Assembly (NCBI GenBank): GCA_017311185.1
Contig: JAESUZ010002383.1
Location: 186,001-250,000, forward strand
From: Proteles cristata cristata
Lineage: Eukaryota; Chordata; Mammalia; Carnivora; Hyaenidae
Direction of reading: 5' to 3'
DNA: 64,000 bases
Positions within the stretch are counted from its first letter, which is position 1, and every line of letters begins with the position of its first letter. Under the pieces are notes generated by a model. It saw only the letters and a program-made list of their open reading frames with translations. It had not been told where the DNA came from and made no database searches. Positions 32,934 to 44,231 of this stretch are shown here, piece after piece. The position numbers and the translations under genes were made by a program.

Positions 32934-33150
32934 GGTGGCTTAGTCGGTTAAGCATCCGACTTTCGCTTAGGTCATGATCTCGCGGTTCCTGGGTTCGAGC
33001 CCCGCGTCGGGCTCTGTGCTGACTGCCAGCTCAGAGCCTGGAGCCTGTTTCAGTCTGTGACTCCCTCTCTCTCTGACCCTCCCCTGCTCACGCTGTCTCT
33101 CTCTCTCTCTCCTAGAAATAAATTAAAAAAAAAAAAAACAAAAAAAAAAC
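32934..33150 (+). mobile_element. CAN-SINE, sense, young
   Basis: GGGTCGCCTGGGTGGCTTAG, GTTCGAGCCCCGCGTCGGGC, CTGACTGCCAGCTCAGAGCC, GTCTGTGACTCCCTCTC, (CT)n CCTAGAAATAAA and a long A-tail. Close to the copy at position 1. Confidence 0.96.
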
Positions 33151-33400
33151 ATTTCCCATGTGATTAATATGTTCCAAGCATAACTGAGCCTAGGCAGAGA
33201 ACCCAATTATATTAAAACATGATTTTAATAAAGTAAGAACATAATCACACTAATAACGATCAATTAGTAAACAATCAATCAAGGTATGCATACATTTTGT
33301 ACAAAAGCAAAAGAAATGCACGTGTTATAATTGCCAGGGGTAGGAAAATGGTTGAAGAAAGGCAAACTGGGTTCAGGTGGGGTCTTAAAGAGCTGATGGT
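33151..33400. other. Intron sequence, no recognised element
   Basis: Nothing recognised. Confidence 0.5.
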
Positions 33401-33765
33401 TTCTCTTCAATGCAGAAATGAGGTATGTCAGGAAGGGGCAGGTGGATAAGCAGTTTGTACAAAGTCACCAAGTCAGATGGGAGTGGGGGCAGATCGTGTT
33501 TAGGAATGGGGATCATTTACTGAAGGGCTTGGAAGGTGGGAGAGGTAAGAGTGTGAAACAGGAAAGGACAGAGTCACACCTTGCAGACTTTGAAAGCTCC
33601 ATAGCATAGGAACGAGGGGACTGTGTGTGTGCTTTTAAAATCACTTGGTAGGAGATATGGATAGTGAACAAGAGAGAGCATAGACTAGAGGCATGTATTT
33701 CACTTGCTGTGTAAGATTGAACTTGAGAGCCAAGAAGAGAGAGTAGGAGGCTTTGCTGTATTGCC
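33400..33765 (-). repeat. L2-like LINE fragment (antisense), diverged
   Basis: Purine-rich + strand with GACTTTGAAAGCTCCATAGC, GAGAGCCAAGAAGAGAGAG in the arrangement seen in antisense L2. The 33418-33609 frame is read from it. Confidence 0.45.
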
Positions 33766-34655
33766 AGCTAACTCAGTGGAATTTTCCCTCCAGTTGAATA
33801 GAAGGCTGGATTTTTAAGTCTACTTAATCTTCTTCAAAAGAATGTTTAGACGTGTTATGGGTTGAGACTTTTTCAGATGAGAGAGACGGCAGAGGAAAAT
33901 AAATGGAAGTAAAAATTTTGCTAATAACACATTGAAATAGAAAAAGGCAACTTCCTTGCTTCAGTAGTTTGGAAGTGACTAGAATAAGTCACAGGAATAT
34001 GAATCTTAGAATTGAATGGAATTTTCTTTCTCATAGGTCACATCATGCCTGGGAAATCTCTACATTCTTTATAGCAATATATCAGGGAATGCAGTGACAT
34101 TTTCAGTGTATACTGTTCACATTATTTGTGTGTGCACGCACACAGCTCTGGTGATTAGAAAGTCTTTTATTAAAAGATGAAGTATCGAGTAGGGCACAGA
34201 GGATTTGCTCTAGTCTTTTTAAAAGGGCTACTGAAATTTTGACTTGCATTTGCTGTGTGCAGACACAAACAGATTGGATTTTATTTCTTTCCACATGAGA
34301 GTAGCTGCTTTCTTGGAAAAGGCCTAAAATATTTCTTGAGGGTGGAACCTTGAAGACTAAAAGGTTCAAGAGATGAGTGCTTTAGGGGACAAGGCATGGA
34401 AATGATACATTTTCTCATAAAGTTTAAATGCATTTTGGCCCAAGCAGATGACATTTTGCTCAAGGCACTTGAGTGGATCATTCATTCATTCATCACAGTT
34501 TAATAGAACCTGTGATGAAGGGGAAGGAAAAGGAAGGGAGGGGAAAGGTTCATAGCGTCAAGTCATCAGTTATTAGGGGAGAACAGGAGAAAACAAACAA
34601 AAAAATAACCACTAAAAATGTAATTTGGAACCAGACCACAAGTAGCTTTAGAATC
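33766..34655. other. Intron sequence, no recognised element
   Basis: Nothing recognised. Confidence 0.5.
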
Positions 34656-34659
34656 ATGG

Positions 34660-34990
34660 TTAGCTAGTATTTATTGAACACTTACTATGTCCTAGGCAGT
34701 CGTAGGTGCCAGTGTTCCATCTTCCAGAAGTCATCCTGGACTATTTGAGGATAACTATGGCCTTGAAAGTAGATGAGGCAACCTCACAGGCTCTGCTGAG
34801 CATCATTATGCAGTGGTTTCCTTGGAGGAGAGAAACTAATTGGGAGGTTGAGGTGGAGTGCTCAGTGTGTGCAAAGAGACACCGGGAGACAAAGACATTC
34901 AAGGAAGAGGAAGGAGTCCGAAGTGGCAGACACAGGACTGAAGAGTGTGTTGGTTCAGCAGGGGCCATACCATAAAGGACACCAGAAATA
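34660..34990 (-). repeat. L2-like LINE fragment (antisense)
   Basis: GTATTTATTGAACACTTACT, ATGTCCTAGGCAGTCG at the terminus, then degraded sequence to GGGGCCATACCATAAAGG. Confidence 0.5.
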
Positions 34991-35093
34991 CTAGTTCATC
35001 ATGTGCTGGAGGAGGCCTGTGTTGATGTGAAATAAAGGGTGTTATCCTTACAGCTGAGGAGGTGCTGGGCAAGGGTTATTACAGGGGGAGATG

Positions 35094-35260
35094 CACTTAC
35101 CAACTCGGGAAGGGGAGGGAGGCTGGTGGGCGGGGAGGAGGGTAGGGAGAAGAAGGGAAGAGAAAGGGTATGGGAAGGGAAGGGAGAGTATAGGGAGAGA
35201 GGAGAGAAGCGGAAGGGATGGGGGAGGGTGGGAGGGGAGGGAAAGGAAGTGCTCCCAGAA
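35094..35260. repeat. Polypurine (GGGA/GGAA) tract
   Basis: About 165 bp with nearly all purines on the + strand: GGGAGG, AAGGGAAG and GGAGGG units. All frames through it give low-complexity peptides. Confidence 0.9.
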
Positions 35261-35544
35261 GGCTTCCATTTTTTCAGCAAATTAGAAGCCAGACTCATTT
35301 TCCTGGATTTAGGAGGCGGAGAGCACAGAGTGGGAAACCTGAAGAGAATGAACCACGGCACCAGTTGCCCTTGTAGCAAAAGGAAAATGTACGAGGTCTA
35401 GGAAGGAGGACATTTTTATTCTCCTGTTTTCCCCAGAAGTTTTTGGTAGGAAAAACATCAATTCTACTTAATTGGTGTTTAAATGTGTCTTGTTGGTTTT
35501 AGGGCAGTTGTGATGACTTTTCAAATAGATAGAATTCCTTGTTC

Positions 35545-35660
35545 CCCAGGCTCCAGACTCAGACACGCCTATGTTAGAATCCTGGCGGAAGCTGGAACTT
35601 GGGAGACTTCATCAGCTATAAACAGAGGATACACTGATCATATCAGAATATTTTCTTTTT
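35545..35660 (+). repeat. MIR-like fragment (sense), diverged
   Basis: CCCAGGCTCCAGACTCAGAC, GTTAGAATCCTGGCGG recall the MIR 5' half. Confidence 0.4.
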
Positions 35661-35853
35661 TTCTTTCTTTCTTCTTGTTTTGTAATAATATAACAGGGGA
35701 CAGCCCAGGACAGTAGCACCGCAATAAATGCTTGCTATTCCCATTGTCATTTTTTACCAGTCTTTTAATAACATAGCGTTGGTTTTTTTTGTTTTGTTTT
35801 GTTGGGTTTTTTTGTTATTATTGTTGTTTTGTATTGCTTGTGGTTTTCTTTTC

Positions 35854-35892
35854 TGTGCGTGCACGTGCGCGCACGCGCGCGTGTGCGTGTGT
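35854..35892. other. Alternating purine-pyrimidine tract (Z-DNA candidate)
   Basis: 39 bp of strict alternation built of TG, CG and CA steps, with GTGCGCGCACGCGCGCG at its centre. CpG-rich in an otherwise CpG-poor intron. Confidence 0.85.
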
Positions 35893-36044
35893 AGAGCGAG
35901 GGCACGGACAGGGAAGAGAATCTTGAGCAGGCTCCACACTCAATGAGGAGCTCAATGCTGAGCTCAATCCCCTGATCCTGGGATTCTGACCTGAGCTGAA
36001 ATCAAGAGTCAGGCACTCAACTAACAGAGCCACCCCGGAGCCCC
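35893..36044 (-). mobile_element. CAN-SINE, antisense, older subfamily
   Basis: GAGAATCTTGAGCAGGCTCC, GACCTGAGCTGAAATCAAGA, ending AGAGCCACCCCGGAGCCCC. The preceding CG/TG tract and T-rich run replace its usual GA-rich and tail regions. Confidence 0.88.
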
Positions 36045-36109
36045 AGTTTTTAAATTTCATTTTTAAGAGAAAAATTCTTTAAAGTCTTTCAGCTTGCTAA
36101 TTACTCAAT

Positions 36110-36285
36110 TTTGTCTCTCTGCCTTCTATAGCGTTTAAATATCACTTAATTGTTAGGTTCACCTCCTCCGTGAAACTTTTTCTGCTACTCCAGGGCTCCC
36201 TGTGCCTGTGTCTCCATAACATACCTTAGGTTTAATTATATTCCCTTTCTTTGCATTTCCAATAGCATCGGCCCCATTACTTGGA
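36110..36285 (+). repeat. L2 LINE fragment (sense)
   Basis: AAATATCACTTAATTGTTAG is degraded, but TTCACCTCCTCCGTGAAAC and CTACTCCAGGGCTCCC keep the L2 order. Confidence 0.5.
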
Positions 36286-36379
36286 CACAAAAATAAGTGT
36301 CCGGTCCTTGTCTTGTGCATCCAGAGGAGCTGCCCAATGGGCGACTCAGGAGGGCACTGGCCACACCCGTCAGCCCCAG

Positions 36380-36540
36380 TCGCTAACAGTCATGTCCCTT
36401 CCTTCCATCCTTCTCGCCCCTTTGCTGGCCATTAATGCAGAGCGGGTTCGCGCTGCACCCAAGCCTGTTATTAAATTATCTGCTATTAAAATGATAAATT
36501 GGTTTCTGCTTCAGTAATTCAATGTGCTTAAAGACTACTC
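36380..36540. promoter_or_regulatory. Candidate conserved enhancer-like block with homeodomain motifs
   Basis: GCCATTAATGCAG, then GCGGGTTCGCGCTGCACC, then three clustered TAAT/ATTA cores at 36468-36500 (TTATTAAATTATC, CTATTAAAATGATAAATT). No repeat recognised. CpG is locally retained. Inference only. Confidence 0.3.
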
Positions 36541-37104
36541 TCTCCAGAATCTTGTTTTTATATTAATGTGGTACTTTAAAAGGAGATTTTTCTTACCTGA
36601 ACATTAAATTCTCAAGAATTCACTGTTTGTATTTGTTATTAATTTGGACCCATGTCAAAAAATATGTTTTAAGGAATTTCTTAAAATTAAAAGTCTTCCC
36701 CCGCAAAAGAGCTCTAGGGATGCCCGTTACAGAACGTGTTAAAAAGGATCTACATCGGATCAGAAGACCGAAAGAGACATATGCCAAGTCTCCTCCTTTA
36801 GACATTGCTATTTTTTTTTCCTTGGAGGTATTGTTTTCATCCTGTAAACAGGCCCAGTTTTTGCTGTTATTCTGTTAGCAGAAGCACACTTCACTGCAGA
36901 TGATTTATTAGGGTCTGTACTTCGTGCAGCCAAAAACATGTGTATGACCTTGTGGGTGTGTCCATGTGTATTTTTCCAGGACTAGGTCCATAGAATTTGC
37001 AAGACTTTCCAAGGGTTCTGAGTTCCCTTTCCTCTCATAAAATACAAGAATATCTGCCGTTGCAGAAGGGACTTTTTAGTTCCTCCAAATTGGGGTCAAC
37101 ACAA
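36541..37104. other. Intron sequence, no recognised element
   Basis: Nothing recognised. Confidence 0.5.
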
Positions 37105-37262
37105 GTTCTACGACTTGCTAGTTTTGCAGCCTTGGACAAACAAAGGGACTGGCTAACCTTACTTTCCTTGAGAGTTCCCTAAGGATGTCATGAGTAGAGT
37201 AAAGGACACAAAGTATGCGAAGCCCTGGCCCATAGTGGATGCTCCATCAGTGCTGTGGAGAC
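37105..37262 (+). repeat. MIR SINE (sense)
   Basis: ACGACTTGCTAGTTTTGCAG, CCTTGGACAAACAAAGG, then GAAGCCCTGGCCCATAGTGG and ATGCTCCATCAGTGCTG. Confidence 0.65.
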
Positions 37263-39925
37263 GTCTTTCTTCTTGTCTGAAAGTCAACAGCCATTGTAAC
37301 GCTCCTCTTGTTCTGTTCGCCATCAGAGACAGACACCAGCTGCCAACTTTCTGCAAAACAACTGGCTGTGTGCTTAAGGAACTTAAGTAAACCCTCGACT
37401 CCTTAACTACGGGTTAATTCCTTTGACCCTTCTTCGTAGCCAGTTGTCAGACGGGAATGTTCTCAGTGGTTTGCCCACGCAAGGCGATATATCTCTGGAG
37501 GCAAGCATTGAAAGGGGGAGACTGGAATTGTGAACAACGGAGCTGAGCCATGAGCTTGGTCTCTCGTTTTCCTGTGGTTGCCCATAGCCCAGATGTAGCT
37601 CTGCAGTAAGGGGGTGATCAGTACAGTGTGATTCCCATCAGCCCTGGACACCACTGGCACCTAGAAATGGAGGAGGAAGTGTGAGGAAATGCTCTTTTTT
37701 TAAGGGATGGGTAGTAAAGAGGAAAGAGGAAAGCAGAAATTGCGGGGCAAGTTCGGAGAAAGGTTTTGAATTGTATCCAGGATTTCCAGCCAGTCTGGAG
37801 CCAAGAAAAGTAAAAACTCAGTTTGCAAGACTCACCATCCAAATACATCTTTCCTTACTATCAGAAGTGAATTAGGCTGCTTTTAAAAACAAGTTCTTTA
37901 CAATTCCAAAATTGTAAATTGAGAACAGACAAAAGAAGTATACACTATTTTAAATGAATAGCTGCATCAAAAATGCCCCTCTGCATCATGTTTATCTGTC
38001 CAAATAGTTAACTAAATTTTAGATGCAAAATATTAGAATCCTAACTCCCAGACTGTATGTATGGAGGGTGTCAACAGGTATCTCCATCAAAATAAATGGT
38101 GTTCAGAAACTCCAGTACATACCCACCTCCTCTTTATTGTATTGAGAGGTGACTTAGATGGAAATATCTTACATGGTTTAGTTTTTGTTCTTTTTATTGT
38201 TAATATTTTTCTAGAACAAAGGCAGTAGAAAAGTTAGAGGCAGAACCTAGAAGCCCAGGGTATACGGGGACTATGAGCAGGACAGAAACAGAGGTGACCC
38301 TGATGAACACCTGCTCAGGGGAAGTGGCTTGCAGAAGGTAAAGATACTCTTTGGAAGGCCATCTTCTTTCCCCATTAGGCACGTGTTAGCCACAAGATTC
38401 TGACTTCCTACGACTGTTGATAAAAACCCCAGGGTATTGGCAACAACTTTCAAGCTCAGCAGTATTCAGTAATTGTCAGATGGGAAAGCAGCTCAGTCTC
38501 CGAGGAGCCGGGTGGTCAGTGAGGGATCTATGCATCCATCTGCTAAGCAAAGAAGAAGGGATAAGGCAGGTGCACCACTGCCCCCAGAGAAAGATCCAGA
38601 GGTGCTCAGTGGGTGCTACGTTGATCAGTTGTGAGCGTCATGAGTAAATTAAGAGTATTATAAAACTAAAGTAGCTGTATTTCAAAAGATTACATTTTGT
38701 AAAAGTGTGTTGAAGCTTCTCCATATTCTAACATTACTCTCATTTGAATCTCAATATCCTTTCTTGATTTGGTGAGAAAAAGATGGAGTTTATTGCTAAG
38801 AAATTCTCAGAGGAGGGTGCCAGGCCTGTGTTTCATTAGCCTCCCTTCCTCCCTCCCTCCCTCTCTCTCTCAGTCTTTTTCTCCCCTCACACACACATTC
38901 ATGTGCCAAACAAAGAAAAAAATTCAAGAAACATTACTTCATAAAAGTAATAACTAATACTTATACTGAAGTTTTTCAGTCATTTCACTCACTAGATATT
39001 TGAGAAAGAAGAAAATTTTTAAAAGTAGTATTATAGGAATCTACAGATCTTTCTCAGTGGGAAGATACTAAGAATGGGTCTGAAGAAAGAGAAATCACTG
39101 GTCAAAAGGAAATGGAAATTTTATAGGCTGCGATTTTACCAAGCCTGTACCCACACGGGAGCATTCGGAGCCCAGGAAGTATATGGCACAATCTGTGTCA
39201 GTATACTTACCTGGCTCTCCAGCTATCCATTATCCTTCTGAGAGACTTAAGAAATCTACCCCTTTCCTAAGCTTTCGAAAATATTCAGTGATACCGTGTG
39301 CCAATAATGCACTGGTTTAACAGTACTAAATTTACTGGTTATGTATTTAAAAGTCTATACTTTTAGGTGATCCAGTGGCCATAGTTCTTTAAATATCACA
39401 GAGTAGGATTTTTAAGAATTACTTTCCCTTCAAGAGTAACAAGTGAAAAAATATTTCAGCCATTACTAAAAGGACTTTCAGTTTTGATTTGTGTATTGAA
39501 TTGTGAAGACTCATTGATTTTCTTGAAAATTACTTCATTTGCTTTTACTTGTTATATTAGTTTCTGTGAAAATAGAGATAGTCTGTATGTATGCCCAGGG
39601 ACTGAACGAACTCTAAGTAGGCACATTTGGAAACTTATTTTAGTTTTCATTTACTGGGAAACTTTGTCATAGGGAATTATTGAATATTTTCATTCAATCA
39701 GATTATTTGAAAAGTAGAGACAATGTGCAAGTTTTATTTCATGGCACTGTTTTCTAATATACAGAGAGACCACATGTTTTATTTTGAGTTGCTTAAAAAG
39801 AAGAAAATAGGACATCAATAATATTATGAACTAGACTGTTAAGGAATTAAAAATAACCAATAGTTAGAAACTAGGTGTATTATAGGGAAAACACAAGAGG
39901 TGTGGTAGCTAGAGTATTTAAGTTT
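37263..39925. other. Intron sequence, low in recognised repeats
   Basis: A 2.6-kb stretch without a SINE, LTR or L1 that I can name. Small (CCCT)n patch at 38844-38868. Short frames on both strands show no domains. Confidence 0.5.
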
Positions 39926-39942
39926 AAAAATAAAACTATGGA

Positions 39943-40150
39943 GGAGCGCCTAGGTGACACAGTCTGTTGAGCATCTGACTCTTGATTTCAGGTCATGATC
40001 TCATGGTTTGTGAATTTGAGACCTCCATCTGAGTCCAGGCTGAGAGCGCACAGCCTGCTTGGGATTCTCTCTTTCCCCTCTCTTTCTGCCCCTCCCCTGC
40101 TAGCATGCTCTCCCACTCTCTCAAAAGAAATATGTAAACATTAAAAAAGA
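39943..40150 (+). mobile_element. CAN-SINE, sense, older subfamily (first of a tandem pair)
   Basis: GAGCGCCTAGGTGACACAG, GACTCTTGATTTCAGGTCAT, CTGCTTGGGATTCTCTC. It is flanked by TAAAACTAT at 39931-39939 and again at 40151-40159. Confidence 0.92.
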
Positions 40151-40160
40151 TAAAACTATT

Positions 40161-40374
40161 GGGGTGCATGGGTGGTTCAGTCGGTTAAGTGTCTGACTTC
40201 AGCCCAGGTCATCATCTCACAGTTCGTGAGTTCAAGCCCCGCATCAGGCTCTGTGCTAACAACTCAGAGCCTGGAGCCTGCTTCAAATTCTGTCTCCCTC
40301 TCTCTCTGCCCCTCCCCTACTCACACTTTATCTCTCTCTCAGAAATAAATAAACATTAAAGAAATTAAAAAAAA
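40161..40374 (+). mobile_element. CAN-SINE, sense (second of a tandem pair)
   Basis: GGGGTGCATGGGTGGTTCAG, AGCCCAGGTCATCATCTCAC, TCAAGCCCCGCATCAGGCTC, AGAAATAAATAAACATT. Followed by ATAAAGCTATGG, a third copy of the same target word (one mismatch). Confidence 0.94.
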
Positions 40375-40386
40375 ATAAAGCTATGG

Positions 40387-42760
40387 AAGCTATTTAATTT
40401 ATAACTGTTGCTAAACAAATTAAAAGAGTCTAGAGCCCACTGCCATGATTTATTTCAGGATTGACGGCTCTGTGCCTATTTTTTTTTTTAATTCTTGAAA
40501 ACATGATTTGAAATGTCAAACCTGCCAAGAATATAGTCAATAACTGAGAACCTGTGGCCTTATTTTTATTTTTTTTTCAGTCATCAACATTGGTTTCCTG
40601 GATAGAGGAAAGATGCCTTTGATAAAGTCTGAACTTGATCAAAATACACTTGGGCAACAGAATCTTCTTAACCCCTAGCAGACCATGTAGAGAATCATGT
40701 CTCTTCCGTTTCTCCATACATAAAATTAAAACGATATCGCTTCCCCTCTTGAGTGATGCTACAAGAATGAACTTGGATCCCATCACAGCAAGCCATATAT
40801 GTGCCCTGTGGTGCTGGGCTACATTTCATCGAATGGGACATTAAAAACAGAGCACCACAATTTCTCTTTAGATTGGATTTTTATATTTTAAACTGCATTT
40901 TAGATATTAACAGGTTTTTTTTTTTCATTCTATTCTACCTGAATTCTTATAGCACACCACTCTAATATCATAAAGAATAGACGAATACCACTGGAGCAGA
41001 AGCGACCCTAGACAAGACACAATTTCATGTTAGCCTATCTCCTGACCTATTGCCAGAGAACATGTAAGTCACTGTGATGGATAGCGGACTATGTCCTGTT
41101 TTCAAAGATGTAGTCTACAGACAGACTTCTACCTGTATTTCTGATGAAAGAAAGCTTTTCTCTAACTAGATTTACTGATTTTTATTAATTATCCAAATAA
41201 TATGAATAAAATTTTTTTATTCTCTTCCAACTTTCATGAGTTTGTCTGCTGAGTCAAGATGTTATGAATAATGACAGTACAGTATTTGCTCATTAAGTGC
41301 ATCTGGAACAACGATAGTGTAAACCTGATGTTTGATTTGGAATCACACTACTGATAACCTAGTGAAAGTTATGCTGCACGTTAGGCAAGGTATAACTTCA
41401 CCAGTTACCGCGTCTGAATCCATATGTGTGGGAAAGTTAACTTGAGTAATACAATAAAAATAGAAAGAGAGACCTTGGTACTTGTCTCAGCATAATCTGT
41501 TTTAACAAAGAAAAGTGACAGTATTCAAATTCAGCCAAATCAAAAGAATAAGAACTTTAAAATATGCAGGTTTGTGGGTTTGTCTATAAGTACATACCTT
41601 TTATAAACTTCCATAACAGGACTTTATGATCATCAATATGAGGTTCGTTTGAAGCTCCCGCTGAGCATGTAGGTCACGGTGTCCTCACACACTTGGCCTT
41701 GGTCCTCTCTCACTGGCCATGGCCATGCTGCACCACCGTCACACATTCCTGCAGTCCTGTCCACTGTCAGCAGCTGTCACTCAGTCCCACTTTATGATAC
41801 AACCCTTGTGACTCTGGGGAATCAATAAAAATCCCATGTTCCCCCCTCATTGTTAAGGTTATGATTACTTTGGAACTAGCCCACCGACTTAAAAATAATC
41901 TGAGTCTCTGCTAATGGTCCCCATGTCCTTGCTATTGCAGCTAAAACATATTACAAGTCAAAAAACATAAGTTGAGACTCATGACTGGTGTTTGAGTTTT
42001 GTTAACATGTATAAAATTTTCCACGATCTTGTAAAATGAAAACTATTCATACCTTATAGGTTAATTTCCTACTGATACACACATAAGTGACATGTATGTG
42101 TTGGCATGACTATATCAATGAGTATTTCTCACAGTTGTATACTGAGGCCAAGATCTGTACTCTGATGTGAGCCCTGAATCTGCTGGGGTTAATTTTCTAT
42201 GTATAATAACCAAGTAGGGTTTATGCATATATCATTTTATGCAGTACCTTTATAGCAAATTGATTTAAGTGCCTTTTTGGAACAGTTGTGGGTGGAATTG
42301 ATTTGGTGGCCAATAGATTGACTTACACAGCAAAATTGTGTCTGGGTATATTCTGGCATCTAAATATAGTTTTAAGCAAATGGAAGGGTTATTAGTGCTG
42401 GAGTGTAGTTCTCCATCAAGTTAAACTGACAAAGTGGAATGGACATTATTAAAAGAGATTCAGTGAAGGATGGTGGGCAAAACTAGCCATTGACAGCTAG
42501 AAAAGAAAAAAAAAAACTATTTGAGTTGCATTAGAAATTTTCAAGTAAATTTTGTCTCATTGAAATTGTATAATCTGACGCAAAGTAGAATTGATGAGAT
42601 GTTCTAATTACAAAATCTGTGTCGTAAGATTAAAGAAACATCTTTACAAAGTGGACAGATGTATATGGTGCAGTAAGTATGCAGTTGCACTTTCTTTCAT
42701 TGCGATCTCTCAACATGTTTTCAAACCCAGAACAATCCAGCCCGGGGCACTTTGGGTTTG
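40387..42760. other. Intron sequence, low in recognised repeats
   Basis: No SINE, LTR or L1 recognised in 2.4 kb. Short T/A runs only. No gene recognised. Confidence 0.5.
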
Positions 42761-42764
42761 ACTT

Positions 42765-42830
42765 CCTAAGGGTAGGGGCTTTGTTTTGTTCACTGCTGTG
42801 TCCCCAGTACCTGTTAAATGTCCAGTCAGT
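42765..42830 (+). repeat. L2 LINE 3' end fragment (sense)
   Basis: AAGGGTAGGGGCTTTGTTTT, GTTCACTGCTGTGTCCCCAG, TACCTGTTAAATG. Confidence 0.75.
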
Positions 42831-42834
42831 TGCT

Positions 42835-42955
42835 TTAATTCCCAAGGCTCTGTTTCCTCATGTGGGTTGGAGATAACAGCGCCCACTTCTTCGTGTTGTG
42901 AATGTTAAGTGTGGGATGTGTGTAAAGCCACGGGATGATGTCTCGGAGCAGAAAC
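42835..42955 (+). repeat. MIR SINE 3' part (sense)
   Basis: GCTCTGTTTCCTCATGTGGG, TTGGAGATAACAGCGCCC, GTGAATGTTAAGTG, GTGTAAAGCCACGGG. Confidence 0.7.
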
Positions 42956-42959
42956 ACAT

Positions 42960-43930
42960 TCCTACCAAGAAGCTAAGACGTACGTTGGGCAGTTGAAACC
43001 ATTCAGCTCTGATTCTTTCCTCTTCAGCACAAATTGCTGTTGTCTTGCTGTTTCTTTACCCTGTGCCTCCTGTCATTGTTTCCTCTTCTTCTCATCTCCC
43101 TTATACTGTCCCTGCCTCCTCTGTCCCCTCTTCTGCTCGGCCCTCTTCTTTTCTCCTTCTCTCCTACGTCCACAAAGTTCTCAGTCGTTTCTTTGCATTT
43201 TACTTCCATATGTTGTTCAATTCTGGCGACCCCAGGGCAGTTGCCTTTCTGTTCTGTCAAGATGTCATGTTTGGGGTCAGAAGGTTCTGCTGCTGGGGGT
43301 GAGGCCTTCCCACTGGTGGGGGGCGGTGAGCGAGGCCATCGAGAGCCCTGTGCTCACCTCCACTGGTTCCAGTTAGGAAACCCCACCCGGGGTAGCTCAC
43401 TGAATTTAGAACTGGAGGTTGCTTTTCAGATTTTATATCTGTGGTTAATTCTCTTTTACGTATGGTTCAGAAATCATGGTATGAAAATGTGGCTTCGGAT
43501 CTCCTCAAAATGTCTGCTGGCTGCATTATCAAGGGTGGTTTGTACATTAAGTGGAGACACTAGCCCAAGATTGCCTTTCAAAATTTATAAAATAGCTTTT
43601 TACATTCAGAGCACTGTGACATACTCAGATATGGGTTATGAACCTCTTATCCTTCTTTGTAATTCAGAAACTGTATATGATGAATTTAAATTTCCTGAAT
43701 TTAAAATGCATCCTAAAATAGCTCAGTTGCTTACTGGGATTGTTTCAAGTATTTATTAATAATGACAGCAATATAATTCACAGATATTATGTTCAACTAT
43801 AAAATAGATTATTCTGTTTTATCCCAAATTAAACTTTGATACAGATATAATTGATGTGCTAAAATTTTACCTAAATTTGAGTACATCTTCTAGAATCTTG
43901 TTTGTTGCTATGTATTTCTGCATTAAAATG
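42960..43930. other. Intron sequence with the longest open frame, no recognised element
   Basis: A frame open from 43034 to 43759 crosses a CT-rich stretch (43080-43180). It starts with TTG. The first ATG in frame is at 43262. The amino-acid sequence resembles nothing I know. Treated as chance. Confidence 0.5.
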
Positions 43931-43934
43931 ATAA

Positions 43935-44140
43935 TATGTAACCTTTACTGAATATTATTAGCACCTGTGAGGTCCTGTGTTAAATATTTCATTCAATCTT
44001 TTCAACAGCTTTATGAAATGTGTTTAAATATTAGTTTTAATTTAAAGATGAGGAAATTAAGGTTTAGAGAAGTTAAAAAGAAGAAAACCTGACACAAGGT
44101 CGTAGACCTAATAAATGGCACATCCAGGATAAAACTCTTA
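43935..44140 (-). repeat. MIR SINE (antisense)
   Basis: TTTCATTCAATCTTTTCAAC, AAAGATGAGGAAATTAAGGT, GGTCGTAGACCTAATAAATG. Confidence 0.8.
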
Positions 44141-44231
44141 GTTGATTAAGGCAGAGACCAAGTCCTCCAGAAGTTCACCGTGAGGGGAGGGAACAGACAC
44201 AAACATGCAGAATCGCACACAGCTGTGGCGG

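Noticed and set aside
34999..35401. Overlapping 120- and 126-codon frames on both strands
   Set aside because: They exist only because a polypurine tract has few stops. The peptides are low complexity (Gly/Arg/Glu or Ser/Pro/Leu).
36290..36450. CpG island or alternative promoter
   Set aside because: CpG is only locally raised over about 100 bp, too short for an island. No TATA or initiator arrangement is evident.
43034..43759. Longest open frame (241 codons), hydrophobic N-terminus resembling a signal peptide
   Set aside because: It begins with TTG. The first ATG is at 43262, leaving about 165 codons, which is within reach of chance in 64 kb. The hydrophobic start comes from a CT-rich tract, and no domain or splice context supports it.
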